Positions 56,076 through 64,000 of a DNA stretch of 64,000 nucleotides are shown here, one piece after another. Position numbers and translations under genes: made by a program. The notes below the pieces were generated by a model. The model did not search any database and was not told the DNA's origin. It saw only the letters and a list, made by a program, of their open reading frames with translations. How positions within the stretch are numbered: the stretch's first letter is position 1; every line of letters starts with the position of its first letter. Origin of the DNA: Streptomyces sp. RerS4 (lineage in GTDB: Bacteria > Actinomycetota > Actinomycetes > Streptomycetales > Streptomycetaceae); NCBI RefSeq assembly GCF_023515955.1, contig NZ_CP097322.1:124001-188000 (forward strand). The letters run 5' to 3'.

Positions 56076-56409
56076 ACCGCACCGCTCTGAAGGACGTCCT
56101 GGCCCGCTGTCCCGAACTGGACACGGCCGCGGGCATCTCCGCGACCTCGGCGAGATACTCGGCGATTGTCCGGGGGGGGGGGACGAACTCCCCGCCCGGA
56201 TCGACGCGGTCGACGCCAGCCAGCTACCCGGCCTCACCGGCTTCGCACTCCACCTGCTCCGGGACCTCGACGCCGTGACAGCGGGGCTCACCTTGGATTG
56301 GAGTTCCGGCAGCATTGAGGGCGCCGTGAACCGCATCAAGAAGATCAAAAGGAAGCTCTACGGTCGAGCCGGATTCGAACTCCTACGCAAGATGATCCTG
56401 CTCCAGTAA
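56065..56409 (+). pseudogene. ISL3-family transposase C-terminal part
   Basis: Reading with one frame change near 56150 gives ALKDVLARCPELDTAAG, then ALHLLRDLDAVTAGLTLDWS and SGSIEGAVNRIKKIKRKLYG, and the tail GFELLRKMILLQ. The catalytic Glu region remains; the rest is gone. An 11-G homopolymer (56172-56182) lies inside. Confidence 0.85.
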
Positions 56410-56485
56410 CACTCCGCTACCACTCCTCAGAACCGAGTTTCGAGAGCGACAGGTGGAGCGTGTGCCAGGCGGCTATGCCTGCCGG

Positions 56486-57373
56486 TCATCGGGGGTCCGA
56501 CCAGTGTCCGACAGGGCGGTGGGGACAGGTGCGGCACTCGAAGACGTAGACGTTGATACCGCCGGTGTCCAGAAGTGCGGGGTTGAACGCCTCGGATTCC
56601 CATAGCCAGCGGGTGTCGGTGTTCTCGTTGGTCCGATCTTCTTCGGGGAGCCACGTGCGCCAGGACTCACTGTCGAATTCCCCCTCGGCCACGGGCAGAA
56701 GGTGCTCCATCTGGCCACCGCACGTTTCGCAGTCCGGCCAGCAGGGCTCCTGGCTCCAGCTTGGGTAGCCGCCCAACTTGATTCCCGGTGCGTCGGCAAG
56801 ATGCGATGAGTACCGCAGCCCGGTCTCTGCCAGTAGTACTTCGAAACGGTCTTCGAGTGCGTCGCGGAGATCCCGGGGGCGGTCATTCCTCGGGTACTCG
56901 GTCACTTGCTCGGGGTGGACGACGCAGGGTGCCGGGTACCAGCCGTCGGGAAGCCCTGCCGCCGACGGGTCGGGGGTCGCCCCCACCGCTCCGATGGCGA
57001 GGGAATCCCGCCAGTACACCTGGGGCAGCGGGTAGCAGTAGGTGCCGTGCGCATAGGGACACCACAGAACCTGGAGCAGATCGGTGCCCTCGGGGAAAGG
57101 CAGGCTGGGTACGTCCGCCCGGCGGATCTGCACGATGGGGGCCATGGGCGCGGCGGGTTCGAGGTGGCTCGTGGTGTCCGGGTCGTAGTGCTCTGCAGCG
57201 CACACCGGCCAGGGTTCGTCCGCGGGCCACAGCAGCGGGCCCCCGACGGAGCTGTCCTGGCGGGTCGGAGAACCGGGACGCGGGTGCAAGCGGACAGACT
57301 CACGGCGGAAGGGAAGCAACTCGGGGAAGAGGCTCTCCACGTCGACCGGGCGGTCGGGTGTGTGACGGGACAT
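56486..57373 (-). CDS. DUF1963 (YwqG-like) protein
   Basis: The 295-residue product has the cytoplasmic DUF1963 pattern. A PLLWPADEPWPVC segment follows an early SSVGGPL, then PIVQIRRADVPSLPFPEGTD, LQVLWCPYAHGTYCYPLPQV, IKLGGYPSWSQEPCWPDCET, and the C-terminal GGINVYVFECRTCPHRPVGH. Several CxxC pairs suggest a bound metal. Function of the family is unknown. Start ATG 57373 precedes a natural N-terminus (MSRHTPDRPVDVESLFPELL). Complete. Confidence 0.75.
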   Translation of the reverse strand: MSRHTPDRPVDVESLFPELLPFRRESVRLHPRPGSPTRQDSSVGGPLLWPADEPWPVCAAEHYDPDTTSHLEPAAPMAPIVQIRRADVPSLPFPEGTDLLQVLWCPYAHGTYCYPLPQVYWRDSLAIGAVGATPDPSAAGLPDGWYPAPCVVHPEQVTEYPRNDRPRDLRDALEDRFEVLLAETGLRYSSHLADAPGIKLGGYPSWSQEPCWPDCETCGGQMEHLLPVAEGEFDSESWRTWLPEEDRTNENTDTRWLWESEAFNPALLDTGGINVYVFECRTCPHRPVGHWSDPR

Positions 57374-57460
57374 GTGCCGAACCGTAGAACCGGGGGTGCG
57401 ACACCAGCCTCACCGGCCTCGCCGTGCTCTGTATCAGGACACTGGATCCCCCAAGAAGAG

Positions 57461-57520
57461 AGCCGGCTCCACGGTCGAGCCGGATTCGAACTACTCCGCA
57501 GGGTGATCCTGCTTCTGTAA
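57461..57520 (+). pseudogene. ISL3 transposase terminal 18 residues
   Basis: The sequence encodes SRLHGRAGFELLRRVILLL and a stop, a diverged version of the ISL3 tails ending at 32010 and 56409. Confidence 0.6.
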
Positions 57521-57566
57521 CGCTCCCGGACGACTCCCCAAGATCTGTGCCAGAACCCGTTGTCAC

Positions 57567-58092
57567 CTACGCAGCCATCAGCGCGGCGCACCGGATCGTC
57601 GCCCATGCGGCAAAGCAGACCCTGCCGCCGAATGACGTGCTGCGGGCGATACCCGACAACGCCAGGAAGATGGCCACGCAGCTCGCAAAGTACGGAACCG
57701 GTACGGCACCGGCCATGGCCGCGCCGCCATCCACGAAGTCGCTGCCCGAGCCGATCACCTTGATGGTGGAGGCCGGCCGGCCGCGCGCTCCACAGCATCC
57801 ATCCCGGCGTCGCCCCAGACATGATCCCCTCGATCGCCTTGGCTTGAAGGAACTCGTACCAGGTCATCGTGGTGTCGAAGTCGTCGGTCGCGGCCTGGAT
57901 CGGAGGGCCGACATCGGCGAGGACGTTGAGCAGCAGGCTGGGCCGCCCGGTGTACCGGCGGCCGCGGACGTCGCCGAAGGTCGGATGGTTCAGGGGGTCC
58001 CACACCTGGTCGGCGACCGCAGTGTCCGGGGACCGAGCGGGCCCCATGGTGTTCGGGTGTCCGAAGCGGCACTTCACCCGCTGGGCCGGCAT
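57567..58092 (-). pseudogene. Unrecognised membrane-associated protein, frameshifted
   Basis: The first frame (from 58092) reads DPLNHPTFGDVRGRRYTGRP, LLLNVLADVGPPIQAATDDF and TTMTWYEFLQAKAIEGIMSG up to about 57780. A second frame continues GSGSDFVDGGAAMAGAVPVP, then YFASCVAIFLALSGIARSTS, and stops at 57567. The ending holds one or two TM-like segments. I do not recognise the family. Confidence 0.45.
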
Positions 58093-58121
58093 GAGCCGCT
58101 CCGGCGGGTGAGGTGCAGGCT

Positions 58122-59354
58122 TCAGGGCAGGTTGACGGAGAAGGCCCGGTTGATGTCCTGGAAGTCGACGAAGACGAGGGTGTTGGTGTTGGCGAAGCCG
58201 CTGACGAACCCCTTGACTATCCGGTTCTCGCCGCTGCCGAACGCGACGACCGGCCCGCCGCTGTCACCGCCCACGACGGAAATGGGCGAAATCTGCGAGA
58301 CCGACTTCACGCCCTTGATCGTCTCGGGGTGTCCGTTCAGCCTGTACAGGAACTCGCTGTCCACGACTTTGTGACGGCAGGGGATCCGCTTCTCGACGAC
58401 CATCGAGTTGTAGCCGAGGTGGCAGACCTCCTGGTTGTTGGAGGCGTAGCTCCAACCCTCCAGGTAGCGCGTGTATCCGTGGGTGTCCAGGCCGTCCCAG
58501 GTGTACCGGGCGCTGTAGGCGTCGATGAAGGCCACGTCGTAGTTGGGGTTGGTCCACGCGTTGCCGATCCGGTTCCCACCGTGTGTGAACAGCGGGTTGG
58601 CGCCTACGCAGTGGGCGGCCGTGGTGATCCAGCGCTTCCCGTTGCGGTCGACGACCGGGATGCCGGTCGTGCACGATGCTCGCTCCGCGGTGGCCCGCCC
58701 GATTGCGGCACCTCCGTAGAACGGCGATGAGGCGTTCTCCCTGGTCGCCGGCGCGATCGGCTGTCCCTGCTGGGCGCGTACGTCGAAGGCTTTGGACAGG
58801 GCCGGATACCCGAGGCGCCCGGCGAGGCTGTTGCTTGTGTAGGCGGCGACGGCAGCTGGCCGGTCGACGTCGAGTTTGACGGCGGCGCCGTCCATGGTCC
58901 AGGACGCCCCGTACACCTTGAACGGCAGGTCTTTGGCTTCGAGGAGTCGTTTCGCCTCCGCGAGGGCCGCGACACGGGTGTTCTTGCCCTGCCGGACCGC
59001 AAGGTCTTTGAGCTTCAGCCCGGGTTTCACCTTGAGCATGGCCGCCTTGAACTCAGTGGCCTTGGCCGGGTCGGTGAGGTACAGGTGGACGGCCTTGAGG
59101 TCGTCGGACAACTGGAGGCCGGAAAAAATGTCCTGACGCTGGTTCCGTCCGACTTCCTCGGCCGCCGCGGCGATGGCGTTGAGCGGTGCTGTCTTGGCGT
59201 CCCTTGCCTTCTGCTCTGCCCACACCGCCTGTCCGGTCGTGTCCGCCGTCGAGGCGGGCTTTCCGGCGAAGGCCTGTGGTGCGGCGAGCGGCACGATCGC
59301 CAAGGCGACCGCCCCGAGTAACCCGATACGCGTCTTCGTGTGAACTCCGAGCAC
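58122..59354 (-). CDS. Secreted S1-family (trypsin-like) serine protease
   Basis: GTG 59354 (GGGGGGA upstream) gives a signal peptide TRIGLLGAVALAIVPLAAPQ ending AFAG. A pro-region of ~170 residues follows (LKAVHLYLTDPAKATEFKAA). The chymotrypsin fold then carries the triad: His in WITTAAHCVGANP, Asp in NPNYDVAFIDAY, Ser in VVGGDSGGPVVAFG. Cys pairs are present for disulfides. The ~410-residue layout (signal, pro-region, protease) is like Streptomyces secreted alpha-lytic/streptogrisin-type enzymes, although the pro-region is not clearly the alpha-lytic type. Extracellular protein degradation is the likely role. Confidence 0.9.
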   Translation of the reverse strand: MLGVHTKTRIGLLGAVALAIVPLAAPQAFAGKPASTADTTGQAVWAEQKARDAKTAPLNAIAAAAEEVGRNQRQDIFSGLQLSDDLKAVHLYLTDPAKATEFKAAMLKVKPGLKLKDLAVRQGKNTRVAALAEAKRLLEAKDLPFKVYGASWTMDGAAVKLDVDRPAAVAAYTSNSLAGRLGYPALSKAFDVRAQQGQPIAPATRENASSPFYGGAAIGRATAERASCTTGIPVVDRNGKRWITTAAHCVGANPLFTHGGNRIGNAWTNPNYDVAFIDAYSARYTWDGLDTHGYTRYLEGWSYASNNQEVCHLGYNSMVVEKRIPCRHKVVDSEFLYRLNGHPETIKGVKSVSQISPISVVGGDSGGPVVAFGSGENRIVKGFVSGFANTNTLVFVDFQDINRAFSVNLP

Positions 59355-59529
59355 GGATTCCCCCCAGTGGATTGGAGTCGGAACATCCGACAGTCCGGAC
59401 AGCGACGCTACTGGTGCAGATGTGTGATCGGAAGACGCTCTCCCCGCGGGGTGTCCGGCGCCTGCCCCCGTGAATCTGCTCTGCCCGAAGCCCATTGAGC
59501 ACCCCGGTGAGCCAGGCAAGTCGGAACCT

Positions 59530-59970
59530 GGGCACGGGGCGATGTACGGCGCTCTGAACCACGGCAGGATCGACGTCGATCGGGCGGCGCTGGCCGGCCT
59601 GCTGTTGCCGCGGTTCGACGGCGGGCGCCTGGTCCTGGCAGTCGATGTGTCACCTTGGCTTCGGTCGGACGCGCCGTGCTCGGCGGAGCGCCCGTTCTGC
59701 CACGCCTACGGCCGCGCGAAGACGGCCTTCGGCGCGCTCATGCACGAGCACCGCGGCGAAGACCTCCGTGAAAGGCTCGAACAGGTCAGACAGCACGACC
59801 TGCCGGCCCTGCGGCAGTTCGCCGACGGGCTCCCCCATGACTGGGACGCTGTCGTCGCCGACCTGTCGAGAACCCGGAGTTCCGGCCAGGTCGAAGGTCA
59901 GGTGACCAAGGTCAACTCCTCAAATGGCGTGAAGGAACTTCGGGAGGTCGTCCACTGGGTGACGGGTCGG
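59530..59970 (+). pseudogene. Fused remnants of NF041680-type and ISL3 transposases
   Basis: To about 59713 the frame matches NF041680-type enzymes (GHGAMYGALNHGRIDVDRAA, RLVLAVDVSPWLRSDA, FCHAYGR). Directly after, it matches an ISL3 segment (ALMHEHRGEDLRERLEQVRQ, FADGLPHDWDAVVADLSRTR, SSGQVEGQVTKV). An open reading frame spans the join, but no complete domain exists. Confidence 0.7.
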
Positions 59971-60173
59971 AGGGTCGCGCTGTGGCAGCCGGGCCTCTCT
60001 CCAGGAGCCCGACTGATCGCACGGTGGCCGAGCGGGCAGACCCCCCAATGCGCCCGGCGCCAAGAAACAGGCCGTAGCGGGTCGGACCGCACCTGAGCCA
60101 CCGTCAAAGCGAGCCTGGGCTCTGCGTCCACGGACATTCGGTCCTACGGGTCCTCTCCCTACGAGGAGCTTGC

Positions 60174-60654
60174 ATGCTTTCGCTCACTCCCATCGAACGC
60201 GACATGCACCGCCTTCTGCGATCCCTTGCCCAGGCCGGCGACCCAGGTGATCCGCTCTCCGCCTGCATCAGCTACACGGAATTCGCCCAACGCGTTGACC
60301 CGCACGGCTTGGACCCCTACACGTCGCAGAACCAGATGCACGGGCTCTACCCGAAGCTCGGCCACATCAGCGTCTACGAGCATCAGCACGGCCGGCCACT
60401 GCTGTCGGCGCTTGTCGTCGCCAAGGCGACCCGCCGGCCCGGGAACGGCTTCGTTGAGCTTGCTTCACGACTCGGCTTCGAAGCCGCCAGGAGGCTGGGT
60501 TCTGGGAGCATCAGGTGGCTCAGGCAGTGCGCTTCTGGTCCGCTGACGATCCGGTCATGCTGATGGACTCCGCGATGGACCAGGTGTTGAAGGAGCTTGG
60601 CTCGGTCAAGCGCGCCGTACGCCGACTCGCCGCCCAGTCAGCCGGGAAGAGCTG
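60174..60654 (+). pseudogene. Conserved Streptomyces hypothetical protein, frameshifted
   Basis: The first frame gives MLSLTPIERDMHRLLRSLAQ, YTEFAQRVDPHGLDPYTSQN and LYPKLGHISVYEHQHGRPLL. Near 60490 the signal moves to a second frame, FWEHQVAQAVRFWSADDPVM, ending RAVRRLAAQSAGKS at 60654. Restored length would be ~160 residues. I recall similar hypothetical proteins but know no function. Confidence 0.6.
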
Positions 60655-61202
60655 ACCTGGCCGACAAGTCCGTTCAGAATTGGCTCGGCGGCCCGTGCTG
60701 CCACACCACCCCCTCCGCGACGCCGTGGCCTCGGGCACGGGTGGACGGGCATCGACGCGGCTGAGGCGCTAGCCGGCCACCCGTATGTGTACGGGTGGGG
60801 GCGCGTACTCCGGTTCACGCAAAGGCACCAAGCTGCGGCTGAGCCGTGTCAGGGTCCCTCCACTGCTATGAGAGGTGGAGGGATCCATGCGCCTGATGCG
60901 ATCTCTCACTTTCCCGCCAGTACCCCACCTGCATGTGTGCCACCCCATGTCAGTGGCGAGTATGCCTCCTGGTCACGCGACCAGCACAGACACACCTGAC
61001 TGACGATCCGTCACTGACACCACCCCACTGACACCAAACCGGCACATCGCACCTGAACCGCGTGGCACCCGACATTCCTGCATGGGGCACCTGATCGAGC
61101 GGAATGGGGTTCGGGGCGTGGGGTGCCGCTGTATGCTCCCGCCCGCGAGGAACCGCGGGTGGAGGAGGGCTGTCTCTCCCTTCGCCGGATAGAACCGGGC
61201 AG
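60655..61202. other. Intergenic region, probable kinase promoter
   Basis: No frame looks coding. The last ~250 bp should contain the promoter of the kinase pair; no specific -10/-35 could be assigned. Confidence 0.4.
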
Positions 61203-61220
61203 ATGTCGGGCGGGGGAGCC

Positions 61221-63647
61221 ATGGAAATGCAAGGGGTGAATTCGGAGCCGGAGTTAGGGACGGACGACGCGACGATCGTGTTGCCTGCCGTCATCGGTCC
61301 GTACGTGGTGATGAGGCCGCTCGGCGGCGGTGGGATGGGCGTGGTCTCCCTCTGCCGGACCGGGTCGGGGCGGCTGGTGGCGGTCAAGCAAGTGCGGGAG
61401 GAGTACGCGGACGATCCCGCCTTCCGCAGCCGTTTCCGGCGGGAAGTGGCCGCGGCCCGCCGGGTCAGCGGCGTGTACACGGTGCCCGTGCTGGACGCCG
61501 ATACGGACGGGCCTCGGCCCTGGGTGGCCACCGTGTACGTCCCTGGACCGACGCTCGATCAGGCGCTGCGGATCTGCGGCACGTTCCAGGAGCCGGCCGT
61601 GCGGGCCCTGGGGGCCGCCCTCGCCGAGTCCCTTCAGGTCATCCACGCGGCCGGGCTGGTGCACCGGGACTTCAAGCCGGGCAACGTGCTGCTGTCCACC
61701 GACGGCCCGCGCGTGATCGACTTCGGTATCAGCAAAGCCCTCGGCGAGACCCGGCTCACGGTCACCGGCACTGTGATCGGCTCCCCCGCCTTCATGGCGC
61801 CCGAGCAGATCGCCTCGTTCCACGACGCCGGACCAGAGAGCGACGTCTTCGCGCTGGCCGGAGTCCTGGTCTACGCCGCCTGCGGGGAGGGGCCGTTCGG
61901 TCCCGGTGATCACGGGGTGCTGCACCGGATCGTCACGGACGAACCCGACTTGCACGCGGTCCCGTCCTCCCTGCACCCGCTCCTGTTGCGGTGCCTGGAC
62001 AAGACGCCCTCCCGTCGGCCCCCTCTCGATGCAGTGCTGGCCGGGCTGGCGCCCGCGCGCCCGCACGATCTACTGGTCCCGGCGCTCCAGAAGGATCTGG
62101 CGGCGCGGGCCCGGGATGCCGAGCTGATGGCCGTGGTGCCGCCCCCGCCCCGCGCCGTGCCCGGCGGGGGCCGCCAGAGGTCCGGTCCCAGCCGTCGCAC
62201 GGTCCTGCTCGGCGGACTCGCGGCCGCTGTGCTCGCCGGGGGCGGGGTGGCCGGTGCCCTGTGGGGGCCCTGGAAGACCGAAGACGGCGGTGGCAAGAAC
62301 GGTAGCCCCGCCCCGTCGCTCGGCCCGACCGCGCGCCCTGTGGTCCTGACCGATCCACCCGCGCCGCTGTGGAACGAGCCGCTCCCCGGCTCACCGACCG
62401 GAATGCCCCAGGTGCGAGCGACCGGCGGGACTCTGGTGTTGCAGGACTCCAGCTTCGGCGGCTACACGGTGGCCGGGTTCGACCCCTCGAGCGGCAAGCT
62501 CCGCTGGAACCAAAGTGTCGCGACCGCGACGCGGCCGAACCAGCCCTCCGGCCCGCTCCCCCGAGGAACCCGAGTCCTCGGCACCATCGACGCGGGGCTG
62601 CTCGGAACTTCGATGAGCACGGCCCTGGAATCCTTGGGGCAGACGAACTTGACCGTGCTGGACCCGGCCACCGCCCGCGTGCGGTCCACCCTGGGTCTAC
62701 CGAAGGGCGACAGTGTGATCACCCTGCTCTCCGCCCACGAGAACATGGCCTACTGCCTGGTGCACACCTTCAAGGGAAGCCCCCTGCCGGACGCGCCGTC
62801 CCCCGAGGCCACTGCGAGTCTCGGTCTCAGTGAGACGGCCACCGCCATCGATCTGAGCGGTGGCGGCATCCGGTGGCGCAAGCCCGTCGTCGCCAACTCC
62901 ACGTCGGGGGTCAGGTACGCCGCCGATCGCCACGGCTTCTACTACACCGAGAGCACCAGGACCGGCTTGACCCTGTACGCGCTGAACGCCGCGGACGGAA
63001 CGCCTCGGTGGTCCGTGGACGTGGCCGCGGACCCCAACAGCCAGCTCCCCCCCTATATGCAGGCGGGCGGAGGATCCCTCACCTCCTCGCTCATCGCCGT
63101 CGGCGACCTTCTGATCGCGATGCACCAGAAGGCCGGAATGAGTGCCTACGACGCCGAGAGCGGGCAGCGACGCTGGGCGGTTCCCATGGCCGGTGCTTCG
63201 GCCCCGGTCGCCGTCGGGAAGCTGCTGCTGGTCAACGACTTCCGGAACGTGCACGCCGTGGACCTGGACACCGGGGAGATCCGATGGCGCGTCGAAAGCC
63301 CCGTTCCGCTGTCCCCCCTTCCCGCGCTGTCGCCCACCCTGGCCGCGTCCACTCAGGTCACCGTGGTCCTGTTCAGCCCCGCGATCAGCGGCCTCGGCAT
63401 GGATCCGGGGCAATTCGCGTCCGGCTGCCTGGTGCTGCGGACCTCGGACGGCAAGCAGCTCTGGGCGCTGCGTGACAAGCCGGTGACCTCGACGGCTTCC
63501 GCCCCGGCCTCGCCGGCGCCGTCGCCTTCCGGCATCGGAGAGGTCACCCGCCTGACGGAGGCGTTCTGGGGCGTGGGAGTGCAGGACGACGTCGTGTTCG
63601 TCAGCGGCGGCGGACGCGTACGGGCCTACCGGGCGAACGCTGGATGA
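61221..63647 (+). CDS. Transmembrane Ser/Thr protein kinase with beta-propeller sensor
   Basis: The kinase domain spans about residues 25-285: glycine loop MRPLGGGGMGVVSL, ATP lysine in LVAVKQVREEY, catalytic loop LVHRDFKPGNVLL, DFG in RVIDFGISKAL, and the APE-type MAPEQIA. After a Pro/Arg-rich linker comes one TM helix (VLLGGLAAAVLAGGGVAGAL). An extracellular ~420-residue PQQ/YVTN-like repeat domain follows (GGYTVAGFDPSSGKLRWNQS, LYALNAADGTPRWSVDVAAD, VHAVDLDTGEIRWRVESPVP). It is a Hanks-type receptor kinase of actinobacterial form. Start choice lies among ATGs at 61203, 61221 and 61227. Its stop overlaps the next kinase start. Confidence 0.93.
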   Translation: MEMQGVNSEPELGTDDATIVLPAVIGPYVVMRPLGGGGMGVVSLCRTGSGRLVAVKQVREEYADDPAFRSRFRREVAAARRVSGVYTVPVLDADTDGPRPWVATVYVPGPTLDQALRICGTFQEPAVRALGAALAESLQVIHAAGLVHRDFKPGNVLLSTDGPRVIDFGISKALGETRLTVTGTVIGSPAFMAPEQIASFHDAGPESDVFALAGVLVYAACGEGPFGPGDHGVLHRIVTDEPDLHAVPSSLHPLLLRCLDKTPSRRPPLDAVLAGLAPARPHDLLVPALQKDLAARARDAELMAVVPPPPRAVPGGGRQRSGPSRRTVLLGGLAAAVLAGGGVAGALWGPWKTEDGGGKNGSPAPSLGPTARPVVLTDPPAPLWNEPLPGSPTGMPQVRATGGTLVLQDSSFGGYTVAGFDPSSGKLRWNQSVATATRPNQPSGPLPRGTRVLGTIDAGLLGTSMSTALESLGQTNLTVLDPATARVRSTLGLPKGDSVITLLSAHENMAYCLVHTFKGSPLPDAPSPEATASLGLSETATAIDLSGGGIRWRKPVVANSTSGVRYAADRHGFYYTESTRTGLTLYALNAADGTPRWSVDVAADPNSQLPPYMQAGGGSLTSSLIAVGDLLIAMHQKAGMSAYDAESGQRRWAVPMAGASAPVAVGKLLLVNDFRNVHAVDLDTGEIRWRVESPVPLSPLPALSPTLAASTQVTVVLFSPAISGLGMDPGQFASGCLVLRTSDGKQLWALRDKPVTSTASAPASPAPSPSGIGEVTRLTEAFWGVGVQDDVVFVSGGGRVRAYRANAG

Positions 63648-64000
63648 GCGCCCCACCGCCCGCTTCCTCCTCATCCGCCGTACCCCTGCCGCCTCCGTCC
63701 ACCCCGCCGCTCCCGGTGCGAATCGGTCCGTACCGTGTGGTCAGGCTGCTCGGGTCCGGCGGCATGGGCAAGGTGTACTTGGCCGCGACCCGGGCCGGGC
63801 GGCCGGTGGCGGTGAAGGTCGTCCGGGAGAGCTACGCGCAGGACGCGCGCTTCCGCGAGCGGTTCCGCGCCGAAACGGAGGCCGCCCTCAAGGTCAGCGG
63901 TGCCTTCACCGCCCCGGTGCTCGCCGCCGACCCGGATGCCGCGCAGCCCTGGCTGGCCACGGCCTACCTCCCCGCCCCCACCCTGAGCGAAGCCGTCGCC
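63644..64000 (+). CDS. Ser/Thr protein kinase, N-terminal part (runs off the window)
   Basis: ATG 63644 overlaps the stop of the first kinase (ATGA). After a Pro/Ser-rich lead the kinase N-lobe is clear: IGPYRVVRLLGSGGMGKVYL and PVAVKVVRESYAQDARFRER. The N-lobe then runs to PWLATAYLPAPTLSEAVA at the edge. It is parallel in sequence to the upstream kinase, which points to tandem duplication. The catalytic loop and any sensor domain lie outside. Confidence 0.93.
   Translation, partial: MSAPPPASSSSAVPLPPPSTPPLPVRIGPYRVVRLLGSGGMGKVYLAATRAGRPVAVKVVRESYAQDARFRERFRAETEAALKVSGAFTAPVLAADPDAAQPWLATAYLPAPTLSEAVA

Overview
The window reads as Streptomyces or a close relative. Base composition is very GC-rich with strong third-position G/C bias. 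It carries a tap-tpg pair (telomere-associated and terminal proteins of Streptomyces linear replicons), TIGR04222, DUF5713 and barstar families, actinobacterial integrases, and paired Ser/Thr kinases. The pair and the extreme density of broken transposases and integrases suggest a chromosome arm (subtelomere) or a linear plasmid. No rRNA, tRNA, CRISPR array or complete biosynthetic cluster was seen.

Layout. 0-1.3 kb: C-terminal part of a CHAT protease plus a co-transcribed one-TM protein. 1.6-6 kb: a decayed patchwork (HIT protein, phosphotransferase fragment, zinc-knuckle protein, histidine phosphatase, DUF5713) with two integrase tails. 6-8.2 kb: a B12-type radical SAM gene (frameshifted) and a LysE exporter. 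8.4-11.1 kb: tap remnant, intact tpg, and a PD-(D/E)XK-like gene. 11.2-15.3 kb: integrase-module remnants, a poly-glycine TIGR04222 protein, S15 peptidase and HNH nuclease relics. 15.9-20.9 kb: more intact genes for secreted or predicted secreted proteins (NHL-repeat/ricin-like, DUF11-like, glutaminyl-peptide cyclotransferase). 21.5-25.1 kb: a translationally coupled SDR / acetoacetate-decarboxylase-like / old-yellow-enzyme operon divergent from a TetR gene, with palindromic operators between them.

25.7-39.7 kb is an insertion-sequence cluster (IS110, IS630, NF041680-type twice, Mu-type, ISL3, IS5). Several elements carry extra non-transposase genes. Between them lie a barstar gene and a phoD-type phosphatase. 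39.7-44 kb: GNAT, a small membrane protein, a 187-bp nested hairpin structure, and a carbonic anhydrase-SulP bicarbonate operon. 44.3-53.2 kb: IS5 relics, an HTH protein, a DUF6368-like gene, a DNA ligase fragment, a TSUP transporter, an integrase pseudogene with several frameshifts, and a three-gene IS21 element. 53.3-61 kb: a second barstar, two VOC proteins, more transposase relics, DUF1963 and an S1 protease. 61.2-64 kb: two overlapping Ser/Thr kinase genes, the second cut by the window edge.

About fifteen genes are interrupted by single-base frameshifts. They lie in both host-like genes and mobile elements. Real decay is the simplest reading for a region this rich in IS debris, but base-calling error cannot be excluded from the sequence alone. 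The best candidates for new biology are IS elements with cargo genes inside their terminal repeats, the radical SAM/LysE pair with an unusual cysteine motif, and the nested hairpin at 41.4-41.6 kb.
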